From positions 1-38,013 of the forward strand of contig NZ_CAJYGK010000124.1 of assembly GCF_913773725.1 (NCBI RefSeq): a stretch of 38,013 nucleotides of DNA, read 5' to 3'. Source of the stretch: an uncultured Aquabacterium sp. GTDB lineage: Bacteria; Pseudomonadota; Gammaproteobacteria; Burkholderiales; Burkholderiaceae_C. The notes beneath the pieces are model-generated. The model was not told where the DNA came from and searched no databases. It saw only the letters and a program-made list of their open reading frames with translations. Of the stretch, positions 8,957 through 16,583 are shown piece after piece; position 1 is the first letter of the stretch, and each line of letters begins with the position of its first letter. A program made the position numbers and the translations under genes.

Positions 8957-10069
8957 ATGGGCACGATCACGAAGCGCGGCGAATTGCAGTGGCAAGCCAA
9001 GGTGCGGCGCAAGGGCTACCCCGCGCAGTCACGCACCTTCTCCTACAAGGAGGACGCCGAGAAGTGGGTTCGTGAGCTGGAGCGTGCCGCCGACACGGGT
9101 GGCGTCGTGGATCGGCGCGAGGCTGAGAAGAACACCCTCGGAGCCATTCTGCGCCGCTATCAAACAGAGGTCACGCCGTCCAAGAAATCGGCCGACATCG
9201 AATCCGTGAAGATCGACGTCATCATGAAAGACGCGACCCTGCCCAAGCTCAAGATGTCGGCGGTCACCAGCAGTGCCGTGGCCAGTTGGCGCGACCGGCG
9301 ACTCAAGCAGGTCGGTGGCGCCACCGTCAATCGCGAGATTGATGTGCTGTCTGCCGTCTTCAACCATGCCCGTCGCGAATGGGGGGTGCATGTTGAAAAC
9401 CCGATCCCACTGATCAAACGCCCCGAGAAGGCGCGGGCTCGTGATCGCCGGTTTTCAGCGGAGGAGGAAACCTACCTCCTGGCCGCCCTGACAGGGGGTG
9501 AGCGCCTGGCCGATGGCACGTTCAGCAAGGGCGCCCGCAACCCCTGGCTGCTACCATTGGTCAAACTGGCGATCGAAACCGCCATGCGACGTGGTGAGCT
9601 GCTATCGCTCACGTGGGAGAACGTGGACCTCAAGCGCCAGACCGCCCACTTGCCCGACACCAAGAACGGTGATCCCAGAACGGTACCCTTGTCCACGCGG
9701 GCCGTCGCCATCCTTCAGGCGCTGCCTCTGCCAGAGGTTGACGAAGAGGACCGTGACATCGAAGAACCCCAACGGAGCGGCCCTGTCTTTCCAACCACTG
9801 CATTGGCATTGCGCAAGGGCTTTGCCCGAGCCATTGAGCGCGCTCAAGAGCAATACCGTGCCGACTGCAAACAAGCCAAGCGCCGACCTGCTGCGGGCTT
9901 TCTTGAAGACGTTCATTTCCACGACACTCGCCATGAGGCCGCATCGCGCTTGGCAGAGAAGCTGACAAACGTTCTGGAGCTGTCGGCGGTCACTGGCCAC
10001 AAAGACCTGCGCATGCTCAAGCGTTACTACCACCCCCGCGCCGAAGATCTGGCCAAGAAGCTCGGTTGA
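8957..10069 (+). CDS. Tyrosine-type site-specific integrase
   Basis: This 370-residue phage-type integrase integrates and excises the element at the adjacent tRNA-Pro site (inferred from position). The N-terminal half contains an arm-binding-like region (residues 1-55) and a core-binding SAM-like region (60-155). The catalytic domain follows with all key residues visible: Arg211 in AMRRGELLSL, Lys236 in DTKNGDPR, His322 and Arg325 in HFHDTRHEAASR, His348 in TGHKDLRML, and Tyr357/358 in KRYYHP. The frame can be opened from a TTG at 8930, but that would overlap the TGGGACA repeats. The ATG at 8957 gives the usual GTITKRGELQWQAKVRRKG start. It reads away from the tRNA fragment. No excisionase gene is obvious beside it. 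Confidence 0.93.
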   Translation: MGTITKRGELQWQAKVRRKGYPAQSRTFSYKEDAEKWVRELERAADTGGVVDRREAEKNTLGAILRRYQTEVTPSKKSADIESVKIDVIMKDATLPKLKMSAVTSSAVASWRDRRLKQVGGATVNREIDVLSAVFNHARREWGVHVENPIPLIKRPEKARARDRRFSAEEETYLLAALTGGERLADGTFSKGARNPWLLPLVKLAIETAMRRGELLSLTWENVDLKRQTAHLPDTKNGDPRTVPLSTRAVAILQALPLPEVDEEDRDIEEPQRSGPVFPTTALALRKGFARAIERAQEQYRADCKQAKRRPAAGFLEDVHFHDTRHEAASRLAEKLTNVLELSAVTGHKDLRMLKRYYHPRAEDLAKKLG

Positions 10070-10103
10070 TGTGGACAAGGTCGTGGACAGCCGAAGTTGT
10101 CCA

Positions 10104-10200
10104 CGATAAATCGCCCCTGCCAGATCTCGATAGATCACCCCTGCTGACGGCAGCCTTTCCTCGATAGATCACCCCGAGCGTGTTCGATAGATCGCCCCTA
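10104..10200. repeat. Four-copy CGATAGATC-CCCC direct repeat array
   Basis: Copies of CGATAGATCRCCCC begin at 10104 (CGATAAATCGCCCC), 10128, 10162 and 10185, at spacings of 24, 34 and 23 bp, in the gap after the integrase. Just upstream, GTGGACA (10083-10089) and TGTCCAC (10098-10104) form an inverted repeat that may end the integrase transcript. Candidate roles are integrase arm-type sites, replication iterons of the excised element, or the end of an IS21-type insertion sequence. The rest of the gap to 10383 shows no gene. Confidence 0.6.
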
Positions 10201-10383
10201 CTCTGTACAGATAGGGGCTCTGATAGCGTTCAGATAGCTCAACTGGTAGTGGGGGCGCCACTTCTGTGGACAAGCCACAGGACGACGAAATGGAGGTAGT
10301 TAGGCAACGCTTTGTTACTCGGCGAGACGTTGAGGCGGTGATCAGGTCTGCTAGATTCGCCCAAAAAAATGACAGGGGAAGCA

Positions 10384-10938
10384 ATGAGGCCATTCATCGT
10401 GATGGGCGACCAGACCAGCCATGGTGGCGTGGTCATTGGGTCCACGCAAACCACAGACACCCATGGAAAGCGATTGGCGCGCGTCGGCGACCAAGTCACT
10501 TGCCCGAAGAAGGGCCATGGCACCACCGTCATCGTGACAGGTGATCCGACCATGATCGTGGATGGTGCCCCAGTTGCTCGACACGGTGATCTTTGCGCAT
10601 GTGGCGCTGTGCTGATATCCAGCCAGGCTGTCTCCCGTGTGGGTGAAGGCGGCGGCTCATCAAACCCCAGCCCTGGTTGGCAAGCCGCGACCGCCATTTC
10701 AGGTGTAGCGGCTGCCAAAGAAGCCAACGAAGCGATCAAGGCCTTGTTCGACCATCGCTTTGTGCTGAGGTGCGATTTGACCGACATGCCCTTGGCCAAG
10801 CAGCCGTACCGTCTGCGTTGGAAGGATCAGGTCATTGAAGGCGTGACCGATGAGAAGGGGCAAACCTCCGCGATCCCCACAGGCAGCTCCGCTGCCGAAG
10901 TGACTTGTGAAATCCTGGGGGAAGCAATCAATGGCTAA
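10384..10938 (+). CDS. PAAR-domain protein (type VI secretion spike tip)
   Basis: PAAR proteins cap the VgrG spike of the type VI secretion system and carry or recruit effectors. Residues 1-92 form a PAAR domain: MGDQTSHGGVVIGST, then GKRLARVGDQVTCPKKGHG, TVIVTGDPTMIVDGAPVAR and HGDLCACGAVLIS, with the His and Cys residues that bind the tip metal. After a linker, residues ~110-175 (FVLRCDLTDMPLAKQPYRL and GVTDEKGQTSAIPTG) look like the transthyretin-like extension found on many VgrG/PAAR proteins for effector recruitment. The ATG at 10384 has AGGGGAA just upstream and is preferred to 10369. The next gene starts 8 nt before this stop. No other T6SS structural gene is in the window. Confidence 0.85.
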   Translation: MRPFIVMGDQTSHGGVVIGSTQTTDTHGKRLARVGDQVTCPKKGHGTTVIVTGDPTMIVDGAPVARHGDLCACGAVLISSQAVSRVGEGGGSSNPSPGWQAATAISGVAAAKEANEAIKALFDHRFVLRCDLTDMPLAKQPYRLRWKDQVIEGVTDEKGQTSAIPTGSSAAEVTCEILGEAING

Positions 10939-11719
10939 CGGCCCAGCACTCAGGGTCATCACGACCCAAAAATCTCAGTCCACGGTCAAGAGCGACACGA
11001 CGCCAGCGCAAGTACAAGGCAACGAGCTTGCAATGGCGCTTCAGGGCATGGAAACGGCCTCTGCTGCGTTTGCCGAGAGCATCATCAAAGACCCACCTGC
11101 GCGCGCCGACTACACCCGCAAGACGGCCGCTGCCAGGGCAGAACTGATCCAGCTCGTGAAAGAGGGCAAGATCACCCCGCACGAAGCGGCCAAGACGGCC
11201 AATGCCATTCGCAATCAGATCATGGAACTGACGCGAGCCAGGATCACCGACTTCGGTCTGGCCTTGTCAAAGGACATGAAGGCCTCGGGACTTCCTCTGG
11301 ACTACATGCAAAGCCATAAGGCCAAGGAATTGTTCGGTCGGCCATTCGAGTCGTTGACCTCTGCGCAAAAGGAAAAGGTTTGGGTGCAGATCGTTGAGAG
11401 CGCAGGCAAGTCCAATCATGGCGTCAACATGCGCGTGAAGCTGTACGGCGCTGCGGGACGAGTTTTTCTGGTGGCGACCCTCGCGTTCGCCGTCTACAAC
11501 GTTGCCACTGCTGAAGACAAGCCTCGTCAGGCGGCCAAAGAGGGCACCACGGTTGCGGGTGGTTTCGCGGGTGGTGCTGTGGCCACGGTTGGCGTTGTCG
11601 CGATGGCCAGCAACCCAGCAGGCTGGGTGGTCGGTGTCATGATGTTCGTGGGGGCTGCGGTCGGGGCGACCGGCGCGTCATCCACCTTTGACTACTTCTG
11701 GCCGGAGAGAGCGCATTGA
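10931..11719 (+). CDS. Candidate membrane-active T6SS effector
   Basis: This 262-residue protein overlaps the PAAR gene by 8 nt, with GGGGGAAG upstream of its ATG, so it is very probably its cargo. Residues 1-170 are hydrophilic and helical. The C-terminal ~90 residues hold one hydrophobic helix (GRVFLVATLAFAVYNVATA) and a glycine-rich hydrophobic stretch (GTTVAGGFAGGAVATVGVV, then WVVGVMMFVGAAVGATGAS) resembling glycine-zipper, pore-forming toxin segments. I recognise no catalytic motif. A pore-forming or membrane-depolarising role is inferred from these segments and from the multi-helix membrane protein encoded immediately downstream. The named family is not known to me. Confidence 0.7.
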   Translation: MANGPALRVITTQKSQSTVKSDTTPAQVQGNELAMALQGMETASAAFAESIIKDPPARADYTRKTAAARAELIQLVKEGKITPHEAAKTANAIRNQIMELTRARITDFGLALSKDMKASGLPLDYMQSHKAKELFGRPFESLTSAQKEKVWVQIVESAGKSNHGVNMRVKLYGAAGRVFLVATLAFAVYNVATAEDKPRQAAKEGTTVAGGFAGGAVATVGVVAMASNPAGWVVGVMMFVGAAVGATGASSTFDYFWPERAH

Positions 11720-12105
11720 ATCAGCTTGCCGTGATTGCCGCGACACAAGGCATTGCCATGGCGGCAGCGATCATCATGTCGATGCGCCTCACGTCCGATG
11801 TTCCCCTCGCGCCCGCCTCAAAGGGTGAGCGTTTGCGGGCCTGGGCGATCATCGCTGCTTGCTGCGCTGGGCTTTGCCTTCTGACGGCGGGCATGTTTCA
11901 CGCGGGCTGGCCATACAAGACGCACCTGTTGGCCGCACTGGGCTTGGGGGGGCTTCTGTATCTGCCCTTCTCGACATCCTCTGAATCAGAGGAGGATGAC
12001 TCACCGGTACCCATCCTCGACAAGGTCAAGGTGACCTTGGCAACCGTGGCATGCGCAGCATCTCTTGCTGCCATTGGGGCCTACGCCGTGCTGCTCAAGC
12101 TCTGA
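11716..12105 (+). CDS. Four-helix membrane protein, candidate immunity protein
   Basis: This 129-residue protein has four predicted transmembrane helices: LAVIAATQGIAMAAAIIMS, then AWAIIAACCAGLCLLTAGMF, LLAALGLGGLLYLPFS, and LATVACAASLAAIGAYAVLL. An acidic loop (SSESEEDDS) lies between the third and fourth. The TTG start overlaps the effector's TGA by 3 nt and is preceded by GGAGAGA at five bases, so it is translationally coupled to the effector. A multi-spanning membrane protein directly after a membrane-active toxin is the usual arrangement for immunity to pore formers, so that role is inferred. An ATG at 11758 is a weaker alternative start that would cut into the first helix. Confidence 0.65.
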   Translation: MNQLAVIAATQGIAMAAAIIMSMRLTSDVPLAPASKGERLRAWAIIAACCAGLCLLTAGMFHAGWPYKTHLLAALGLGGLLYLPFSTSSESEEDDSPVPILDKVKVTLATVACAASLAAIGAYAVLLKL

Positions 12106-12138
12106 CGCTACCCATCGCAGCACGTCAGGTTGTGCCAA

Positions 12139-12393
12139 TCACGCTGCCATTGCCTGGTAGCGCACCTCGACGCGGCCACACATTTCCGCAAGCGACCACT
12201 CCAAAGCTCCAGCCAGCCGATGCAGCACGCTGATGGTGGGCTGCTTCCGCCCGCTCTCGATCAAGGTGATGTAGGGCCGATCCAACTCACAGCGCCCAGC
12301 CAGGTCCTCCTGCGACAAGCCGAGTTCTAAGCGGCGCACCTTGATCTCCACCCCCAAGGCTTCGATCAACGACTGGTTTCGACTCGGTCTCAT
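12139..12393 (-). CDS. XRE-family helix-turn-helix regulator
   Basis: The protein has 84 residues, almost entirely one Cro/CI-type HTH domain. Residues 15-70 contain VRRLELGLSQEDLAGRCELD, then YITLIESGRKQPTISVLHRL and AGALEWSLAEMCGR. The LSQEDLA helix, turn, and recognition helix around RPYITLIE are typical. It is divergent from the lipoprotein gene, and the 73-bp gap holds a 20-bp near-perfect palindrome. Control of both directions from that site is likely but inferred. Confidence 0.9.
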   Translation of the reverse strand: MRPSRNQSLIEALGVEIKVRRLELGLSQEDLAGRCELDRPYITLIESGRKQPTISVLHRLAGALEWSLAEMCGRVEVRYQAMAA

Positions 12394-12420
12394 GGACAGC
12401 GAGTCTTCCGAATATGTACA

Positions 12421-12440
12421 CTATTGACACGTGTCTATAG
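12421..12440. promoter_or_regulatory. Candidate operator palindrome for the XRE regulator
   Basis: CTATTGACACGTGTCTATAG is a 20-bp palindrome with one mismatched pair and a perfect GACACGTGTC core. It lies midway in the gap between the divergent XRE and lipoprotein genes and contains TTGACA, a possible -35 of the rightward promoter. Confidence 0.55.
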
Positions 12441-12466
12441 ATAACATTCGAGAGGGAAACGAGATC

Positions 12467-13597
12467 ATGGAAGGCTTGCGACGACTCCACACCACAGGCT
12501 ACGTGACGTCACGCAGTCATCGCAAGGCGTCCAGCCAGCGCTCGATGACATCCATCTGCGTACTGGCTCTGATTCAGACGCTTTCAGGGTGCGTAACCAC
12601 CCAAGCGCAACCGGACGGATCAACCAAGGTTCGGCTCTCACTGGGCGCCCAGGTCCAGTCTGCTCAAACCGCCACCCCCGACAACTTTGAGCGCCAAAAA
12701 GGTGCCGCCTTGCCAAGCGTCCGCACGACGCGTTTGGCCGGTATCTTCAGCAAGCATCCCTACGACGGTACGGCAAAGACGCACTTTCCCCGTGTGGCCG
12801 TCACGGTGACGGACTGGTCCCGGAGCGACTGCTGGTCGGCAACCGCCACGATTTGGTGGAGCAAGAGCAAATCAGAGGTAGTGCCGGGCTTTTCGGTCTG
12901 CTGGGGTCAGTCAGTCAGCTTTGCAGCGAACAATGCCGCCAATTTGCACCTCTTTATGCAACAGATGGCGGTTGACCACAGCGGAAATGTCCGTACCGTT
13001 GGCCCTAAGCCGCCCATGCTGGCCATCCCCGACCGGCAGCCGATCAGCGAGCGGCAGCAGCTCGCCTTCCAGGGGTTTGTCCAGCAACTGGTGCTCGACA
13101 CAGGCTGGCAGCCGGGCGCACCGACCAATATTTGGTTGGTGGGGTACGACACCAATGCGCCCATCAAGCCCACCGTGCCTCTTGTTTCCAGCAACGGAGC
13201 ATCGCAGCCCGTGGACGCCAAGAGCAAGGCGCAACTCGAACAGGCGCTGGGCTGCGCGGCCATCGGTCCACGATTTGAATTGGCTGAGTCCATGCTCAAG
13301 CTATCGGGGTGGAATCCAGATCAAGGCGTCACGCCGGTCACGCTCGCCGAGCCCGTCAACGTCTATGGGGTCCGCGTCCGCAAGGTAGCGGTGTCACGTG
13401 ACGGGGGTGAGCAAACCTACCGCAGCTACTTGCCCGGCATCACGGTCCAGCAACTTGCGAAGTCCGCCTCGCTGAAGCTGGGTAAGGACGGTAAGACCTA
13501 TGGCCGTTTGACCAAGGTCGGCGTGTTGTCGGCGGGCATGGAGGGCGTCGAAGCCACGCTGACCTGCACCGTCAACACCGAAGGTTCGGAGGGCTGA
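12467..13597 (+). CDS. Lipoprotein of unknown function
   Basis: The protein has 376 residues. An Arg/Lys/His-rich N-terminus (about 26 residues) precedes the hydrophobic segment ICVLALIQTL and the lipobox LSGC, so the mature protein should be lipidated and face the periplasm. The rest has no family I recognise. It contains several Trp-rich strands (VTVTDWSRSDCWSATATIWW), mature cysteines (WSRSDCWS, SVCWGQ, LGCAAIG and LTCTV), and a C-terminal region that looks beta-rich. The ATG at 12467 follows AGAGGGA. Starting at 12545 would remove the basic n-region and starting at 12431 (GTG) lacks a ribosome site. The zinc-ribbon gene follows after 2 nt, so the two are an operon. Confidence 0.75.
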   Translation: MEGLRRLHTTGYVTSRSHRKASSQRSMTSICVLALIQTLSGCVTTQAQPDGSTKVRLSLGAQVQSAQTATPDNFERQKGAALPSVRTTRLAGIFSKHPYDGTAKTHFPRVAVTVTDWSRSDCWSATATIWWSKSKSEVVPGFSVCWGQSVSFAANNAANLHLFMQQMAVDHSGNVRTVGPKPPMLAIPDRQPISERQQLAFQGFVQQLVLDTGWQPGAPTNIWLVGYDTNAPIKPTVPLVSSNGASQPVDAKSKAQLEQALGCAAIGPRFELAESMLKLSGWNPDQGVTPVTLAEPVNVYGVRVRKVAVSRDGGEQTYRSYLPGITVQQLAKSASLKLGKDGKTYGRLTKVGVLSAGMEGVEATLTCTVNTEGSEG

Positions 13598-13599
13598 GC

Positions 13600-14067
13600 A
13601 TGTCGATGCAATGCCCGAGTTGCGGCAGCACGCACATCCAGCCGATGGCCGTTGTGCATGCGGGCGGCACGCAGCAGTTCCACGCAACGCACACGGCGGT
13701 CACCTCAGATGGTCAGTTCGTCCAAGGCAGTAGCCAGGGCTCCCAGTCCACGGCGTTGGCCCAGCACTGCGCCCCACCTGCGCCGCCATCACCGCTGCCG
13801 TTCATTGGAGCCTATGGGATAGGCGGCATCATCATCTACATGTCGATGACGGTTTGCCCGTTGTTGGCACGTGAGTGCGTGTACGTCGGTTTGGCGGGCC
13901 TGAGCTACAACTGGAAGCAAGCGGCTGTCGGCTTGGGACTCATCGTGCTGGGCTGGCTGCTGATGAAGGGCTGGCGTACCCAGGCGAAGGCATACAGTGC
14001 CGCGAAGCGCCGGTGGCAGCGCACGTGGTTCTGCCACGCGTGTGGTCAGGCGCACCAGCGGGACTGA
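13600..14067 (+). CDS. Zinc-ribbon membrane protein of unknown function
   Basis: The protein has 155 residues. An N-terminal CPSCGS and a C-terminal CHACGQ pair (residues 5-8 and about 146-149) could form a split four-cysteine zinc ribbon. Between them lies a Gln/Ser/Thr-rich, His-containing segment. Two hydrophobic helices follow, about residues 65-85 (FIGAYGIGGIIIYMSMTVC) and 100-123 (AVGLGLIVLGWLLMKGW). Both cysteine pairs would then lie on the same, probably cytoplasmic, side. GGAGGG precedes the ATG by six bases, and the gene begins 2 nt after the lipoprotein stop. No family is recognised. Joint function with the lipoprotein is inferred from the spacing only. Confidence 0.72.
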   Translation: MSMQCPSCGSTHIQPMAVVHAGGTQQFHATHTAVTSDGQFVQGSSQGSQSTALAQHCAPPAPPSPLPFIGAYGIGGIIIYMSMTVCPLLARECVYVGLAGLSYNWKQAAVGLGLIVLGWLLMKGWRTQAKAYSAAKRRWQRTWFCHACGQAHQRD

Positions 14068-14082
14068 CGGCGAGCAACGGCT

Positions 14083-14108
14083 ACCGTAATTACGGTAATT
14101 ACCGTAAT
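14083..14108. repeat. Two overlapping TACGGTAA palindromes
   Basis: TACCGTAATTACGGTA (14083-14098) and ATTACGGTAATTACCGTAAT (14089-14108) are both perfect palindromes and overlap. The segment thus carries three alternating CCGTAAT/ATTACGG half-sites about 10 bp apart. It lies between two convergent genes. It could be a protein-binding array or a stem-loop. No T-tract follows. Confidence 0.55.
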
Positions 14109-14169
14109 CGTCCGATGTGCTTACTGTCACAGCCCCGAGCCCAGAGGCGCAAATGCCAAGGGCCTGGCG

Positions 14170-16368
14170 TCAACAAGAACTTCGACTCAGGTAGTTCAGT
14201 ACCCGCCTTGACTGAAAGGCGCGCGCGATCTGCCAACTGTCTTGCCCGTGTGCATCTGGCCTGAGTGGATCACCACCACGTTGGATCATCAAATCAAACA
14301 GCTCGGGCAAGTCGCTTTCAGCCGCCAGCATCAGCGGAGTTCGGCCAGGAACAGGGTATTTGTGAGATGCATTCGGGTTGGCTCCTGCGTCCAGAATTGT
14401 TGCGGCGATTCGCATCAACTTGGAAACGGATTGCCTTGACACGTGCTGGTCAACCAGTGCCTTGGCCACAGCAATTGCCAGTTCTTGATGCGAGCGCAAA
14501 GCGGCTGAGTTTGAACCGAAGGCGCCTGCGACTCCGACGCCGAATCGTCGTAAGGTGTCCTGAAGCACCAAGTCTGGCTCCTGCATCATTCGCGCAGTCA
14601 GAGTGACCAGCATCCGCGTTGGGTTCACCCTGCCAGACAACCGGCTCACCAGGTAGTACAGCGGTGACTGGCTGTCGGTCAACGCGCGCTGCTCAACATC
14701 TGCTCCTTGCATGACCAGGGTCTCGACGACATCCGGTAGCCCCAAATCGATCGCGCACATCAATGGCGTTAGTTGCTTTCGCCGGGTAACCGCATTGATC
14801 GTGGCACGTTGATGGGGCTTGTCCAAAAGCAGGTCCAGTACCTCGCGCCTCCCCGTCTGTTCTGCGTGCTGAAGTGCACAGAGCAGTGCGGATGCATTTG
14901 AGCTGTCCAGGTCGTCTACCGAGGCCCCCGCGTCGAGCAGATCTTCGACTTGCTCAACAAGCCCAAACGAAGCAAACAGGCGCAACTGTGGCCAGCGGCG
15001 AACCTGCCCATCTGCAGAATGCACTGCCCGTACGCGGCTCGGTGTCTTGAGGTCGGGCTTCAATTTGGAAATAGCGTCACGGTCGATGAAAAGCCACCCT
15101 TGAATGGGCTCATCTGCAAGATCTTGCTGGCATTCCGCGAATCGTCCGCATGCTGGAAATTCGAGCGGTAGCTGCAGCGCGAGCTGATCAAGTTCCCAAT
15201 CTTCGAGAACCGATCCGGCTTCAGGCTTGCGGTACAGCCCGAGGGTGATGCCCGCGTGCTTGAGCTGCTTCAGGAACACCCGTTCCTTCGGTAGAAATGC
15301 CGACAAGCATGATGCTTCGGAAATGATGTCTTTGACTTGGTGCCCCGCTCGGTAGCACGCCTGCTCGAACGCCATCTTGTAGTGCGGGAGCGCTTCTTGA
15401 TACTGCCCGGACAGCACATGCCAGCGGCCTTTCATCCAGCTGTAGTGATAAGAGGTGCGGCCCTCTGGGTCGCTGGTTGTGGCCAGTCGCTCCAGTGCTT
15501 CGATTTGCTGCCATGTGCGCTCTTGATCGCCAGGCTGCTTTGCCGACGTGCGGCGGAGGTCGTGCCAAAGCTGACGGCCAGGTTCAGCGAGTTCGGGCCA
15601 TGTCTGTCCAACGCGGACGACTAACTCTGAAAGCAGCTCCTCTACGGGCCTTCCGGGCGGAGTGCTCCCTTGCGCATACGGGAGCATCAACGACCGCAGC
15701 GGTGTCGCAGATTGCCTTTCCAGCCTCGACAAAGCAGAGGCAATCATCAGCCAAACAGGGCAAGCGGGGATCGGCTTCCAGCATTCGATCAACCTTCGGT
15801 AGAACAGCTTGACGCTTTGCGCTGAAGGAATGTCGGTGCCGGTACGCCACTTTCGTACCTTTTCCTGCTCAACCCGAGCCGATCCAGTACTTCCCGGATA
15901 CAGCAGTTTCTCTACGGGACCTCCGACAGCACAGTCCAGCCATTCGAATGTCACCTGCAGTGGCTGCTGGCTGTCAGCAAGCAAGCGCTGCAAATCAGGG
16001 CCTGGGATCTCGGCGCTGACTTGCTGCAGCAGTTCTCCGCCGGCTGGGGCAAAGAAATGCTGGACCAAGACCGGAAGTGCATCGTTGCGTCCCAGGGTAT
16101 CCAGTGACACGCCTAGCACCAGCCGGGTGTAGGCGGACAGAACCGAGGAGACCCAGCGCGCAAAGATTTGGTGGGCGGGATCGCCAACGACTGTTGCACT
16201 GCTGTCAACGAGTAGGTCGGCGATGACCGTATCCAAACGCTCCCAGTCGAAATCGCCCTCTCGGGCCAAGCGTCCAACGTCGCTGCCGGTCTTGTTGGCG
16301 TCAATTGCTCCGGCCAAGGCCGAGATGCATTCGCCGAATCTGGGGTACGGAGGTTGTTGTCTTGTCAT
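14170..16368 (-). CDS. Large ankyrin-repeat protein
   Basis: The protein has 732 residues, with no signal peptide or membrane segment. The N-terminal two-thirds (1-~480) is helical and not recognised, with some TPR-like character near GRWHVLSGQYQEALPHYKMA. From about 485 to 720 there are at least four ankyrin-type repeats: VEQVEDLLDAGASVDDLDSS, then TPLMCAIDLGLPDVVETLVM/QGADV, AATILDAGANPNAS, and TPLMLAAESDLPELFDLMIQ/RGGDP. Ankyrin repeats usually mediate protein binding. The ATG at 16368 lies 2 nt after the stop of the HicA-like gene, so this is the last gene of a three-gene minus-strand cluster. The longer open frame upstream overlaps that gene and is not used. Function is unknown; a regulatory or partner role for the HicA-like protein is possible. 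Confidence 0.75.
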   Translation of the reverse strand: MTRQQPPYPRFGECISALAGAIDANKTGSDVGRLAREGDFDWERLDTVIADLLVDSSATVVGDPAHQIFARWVSSVLSAYTRLVLGVSLDTLGRNDALPVLVQHFFAPAGGELLQQVSAEIPGPDLQRLLADSQQPLQVTFEWLDCAVGGPVEKLLYPGSTGSARVEQEKVRKWRTGTDIPSAQSVKLFYRRLIECWKPIPACPVWLMIASALSRLERQSATPLRSLMLPYAQGSTPPGRPVEELLSELVVRVGQTWPELAEPGRQLWHDLRRTSAKQPGDQERTWQQIEALERLATTSDPEGRTSYHYSWMKGRWHVLSGQYQEALPHYKMAFEQACYRAGHQVKDIISEASCLSAFLPKERVFLKQLKHAGITLGLYRKPEAGSVLEDWELDQLALQLPLEFPACGRFAECQQDLADEPIQGWLFIDRDAISKLKPDLKTPSRVRAVHSADGQVRRWPQLRLFASFGLVEQVEDLLDAGASVDDLDSSNASALLCALQHAEQTGRREVLDLLLDKPHQRATINAVTRRKQLTPLMCAIDLGLPDVVETLVMQGADVEQRALTDSQSPLYYLVSRLSGRVNPTRMLVTLTARMMQEPDLVLQDTLRRFGVGVAGAFGSNSAALRSHQELAIAVAKALVDQHVSRQSVSKLMRIAATILDAGANPNASHKYPVPGRTPLMLAAESDLPELFDLMIQRGGDPLRPDAHGQDSWQIARAFQSRRVLNYLSRSSC

Positions 16369-16370
16369 GG

Positions 16371-16571
16371 TCACTTGATCGCGGCGATGCGGCGAATGTC
16401 CCTGCGGAAATTCAGGTTGGCCCGCCAGTCGCTCGGAGTTCCCGGCACCGCAAGCCTGCGGCCATTCGGCGCGACTAGCTTGCCATGTGTTTTGCCGTTC
16501 ACGTACTGCCAACCTGAGCGGACCAGTGTCCGCACCAGGGCGGAGACCGTCTTGTCGTTGCTGTATCTCAT
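16371..16571 (-). CDS. HicA-like (YcfA-fold) small protein
   Basis: The protein has 66 residues. It resembles the HicA mRNA-interferase fold, a double-stranded-RNA-binding-like domain: SNDKTVSALVRTLVRSGWQY, then a GKTHGKLVAPNGRRLAVPGT segment and a C-terminal helix. The histidine of GKTHGKL aligns with the catalytic His of the HicA GSH motif, although the preceding Ser is Thr here. No HicB-like antitoxin is next to it. The ATG at 16571 gives a HicA-like N-terminus; an in-frame ATG at 16595 lies inside a strong hairpin. It could also be a nucleic-acid-binding relative without toxicity. Confidence 0.65.
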   Translation of the reverse strand: MRYSNDKTVSALVRTLVRSGWQYVNGKTHGKLVAPNGRRLAVPGTPSDWRANLNFRRDIRRIAAIK

Positions 16572-16583
16572 GTTCAACTTCAG

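Noticed and set aside
10104-10200. CRISPR array
   Set aside because: The repeats are only 14-16 bp, the spacings are irregular (23-34 bp start to start), and no cas gene is present.
10231-10257. TAGCTCAACTGGTAG resembles a tRNA D-arm
   Set aside because: No matching acceptor stem, anticodon arm or T-arm follows; it is treated as chance similarity.
12424-12447. Consensus sigma-70 promoter starting at TTGACA
   Set aside because: No -10 hexamer at 16-18 bp spacing; the TTGACA is better explained as part of the palindrome, perhaps also serving as a weak -35.
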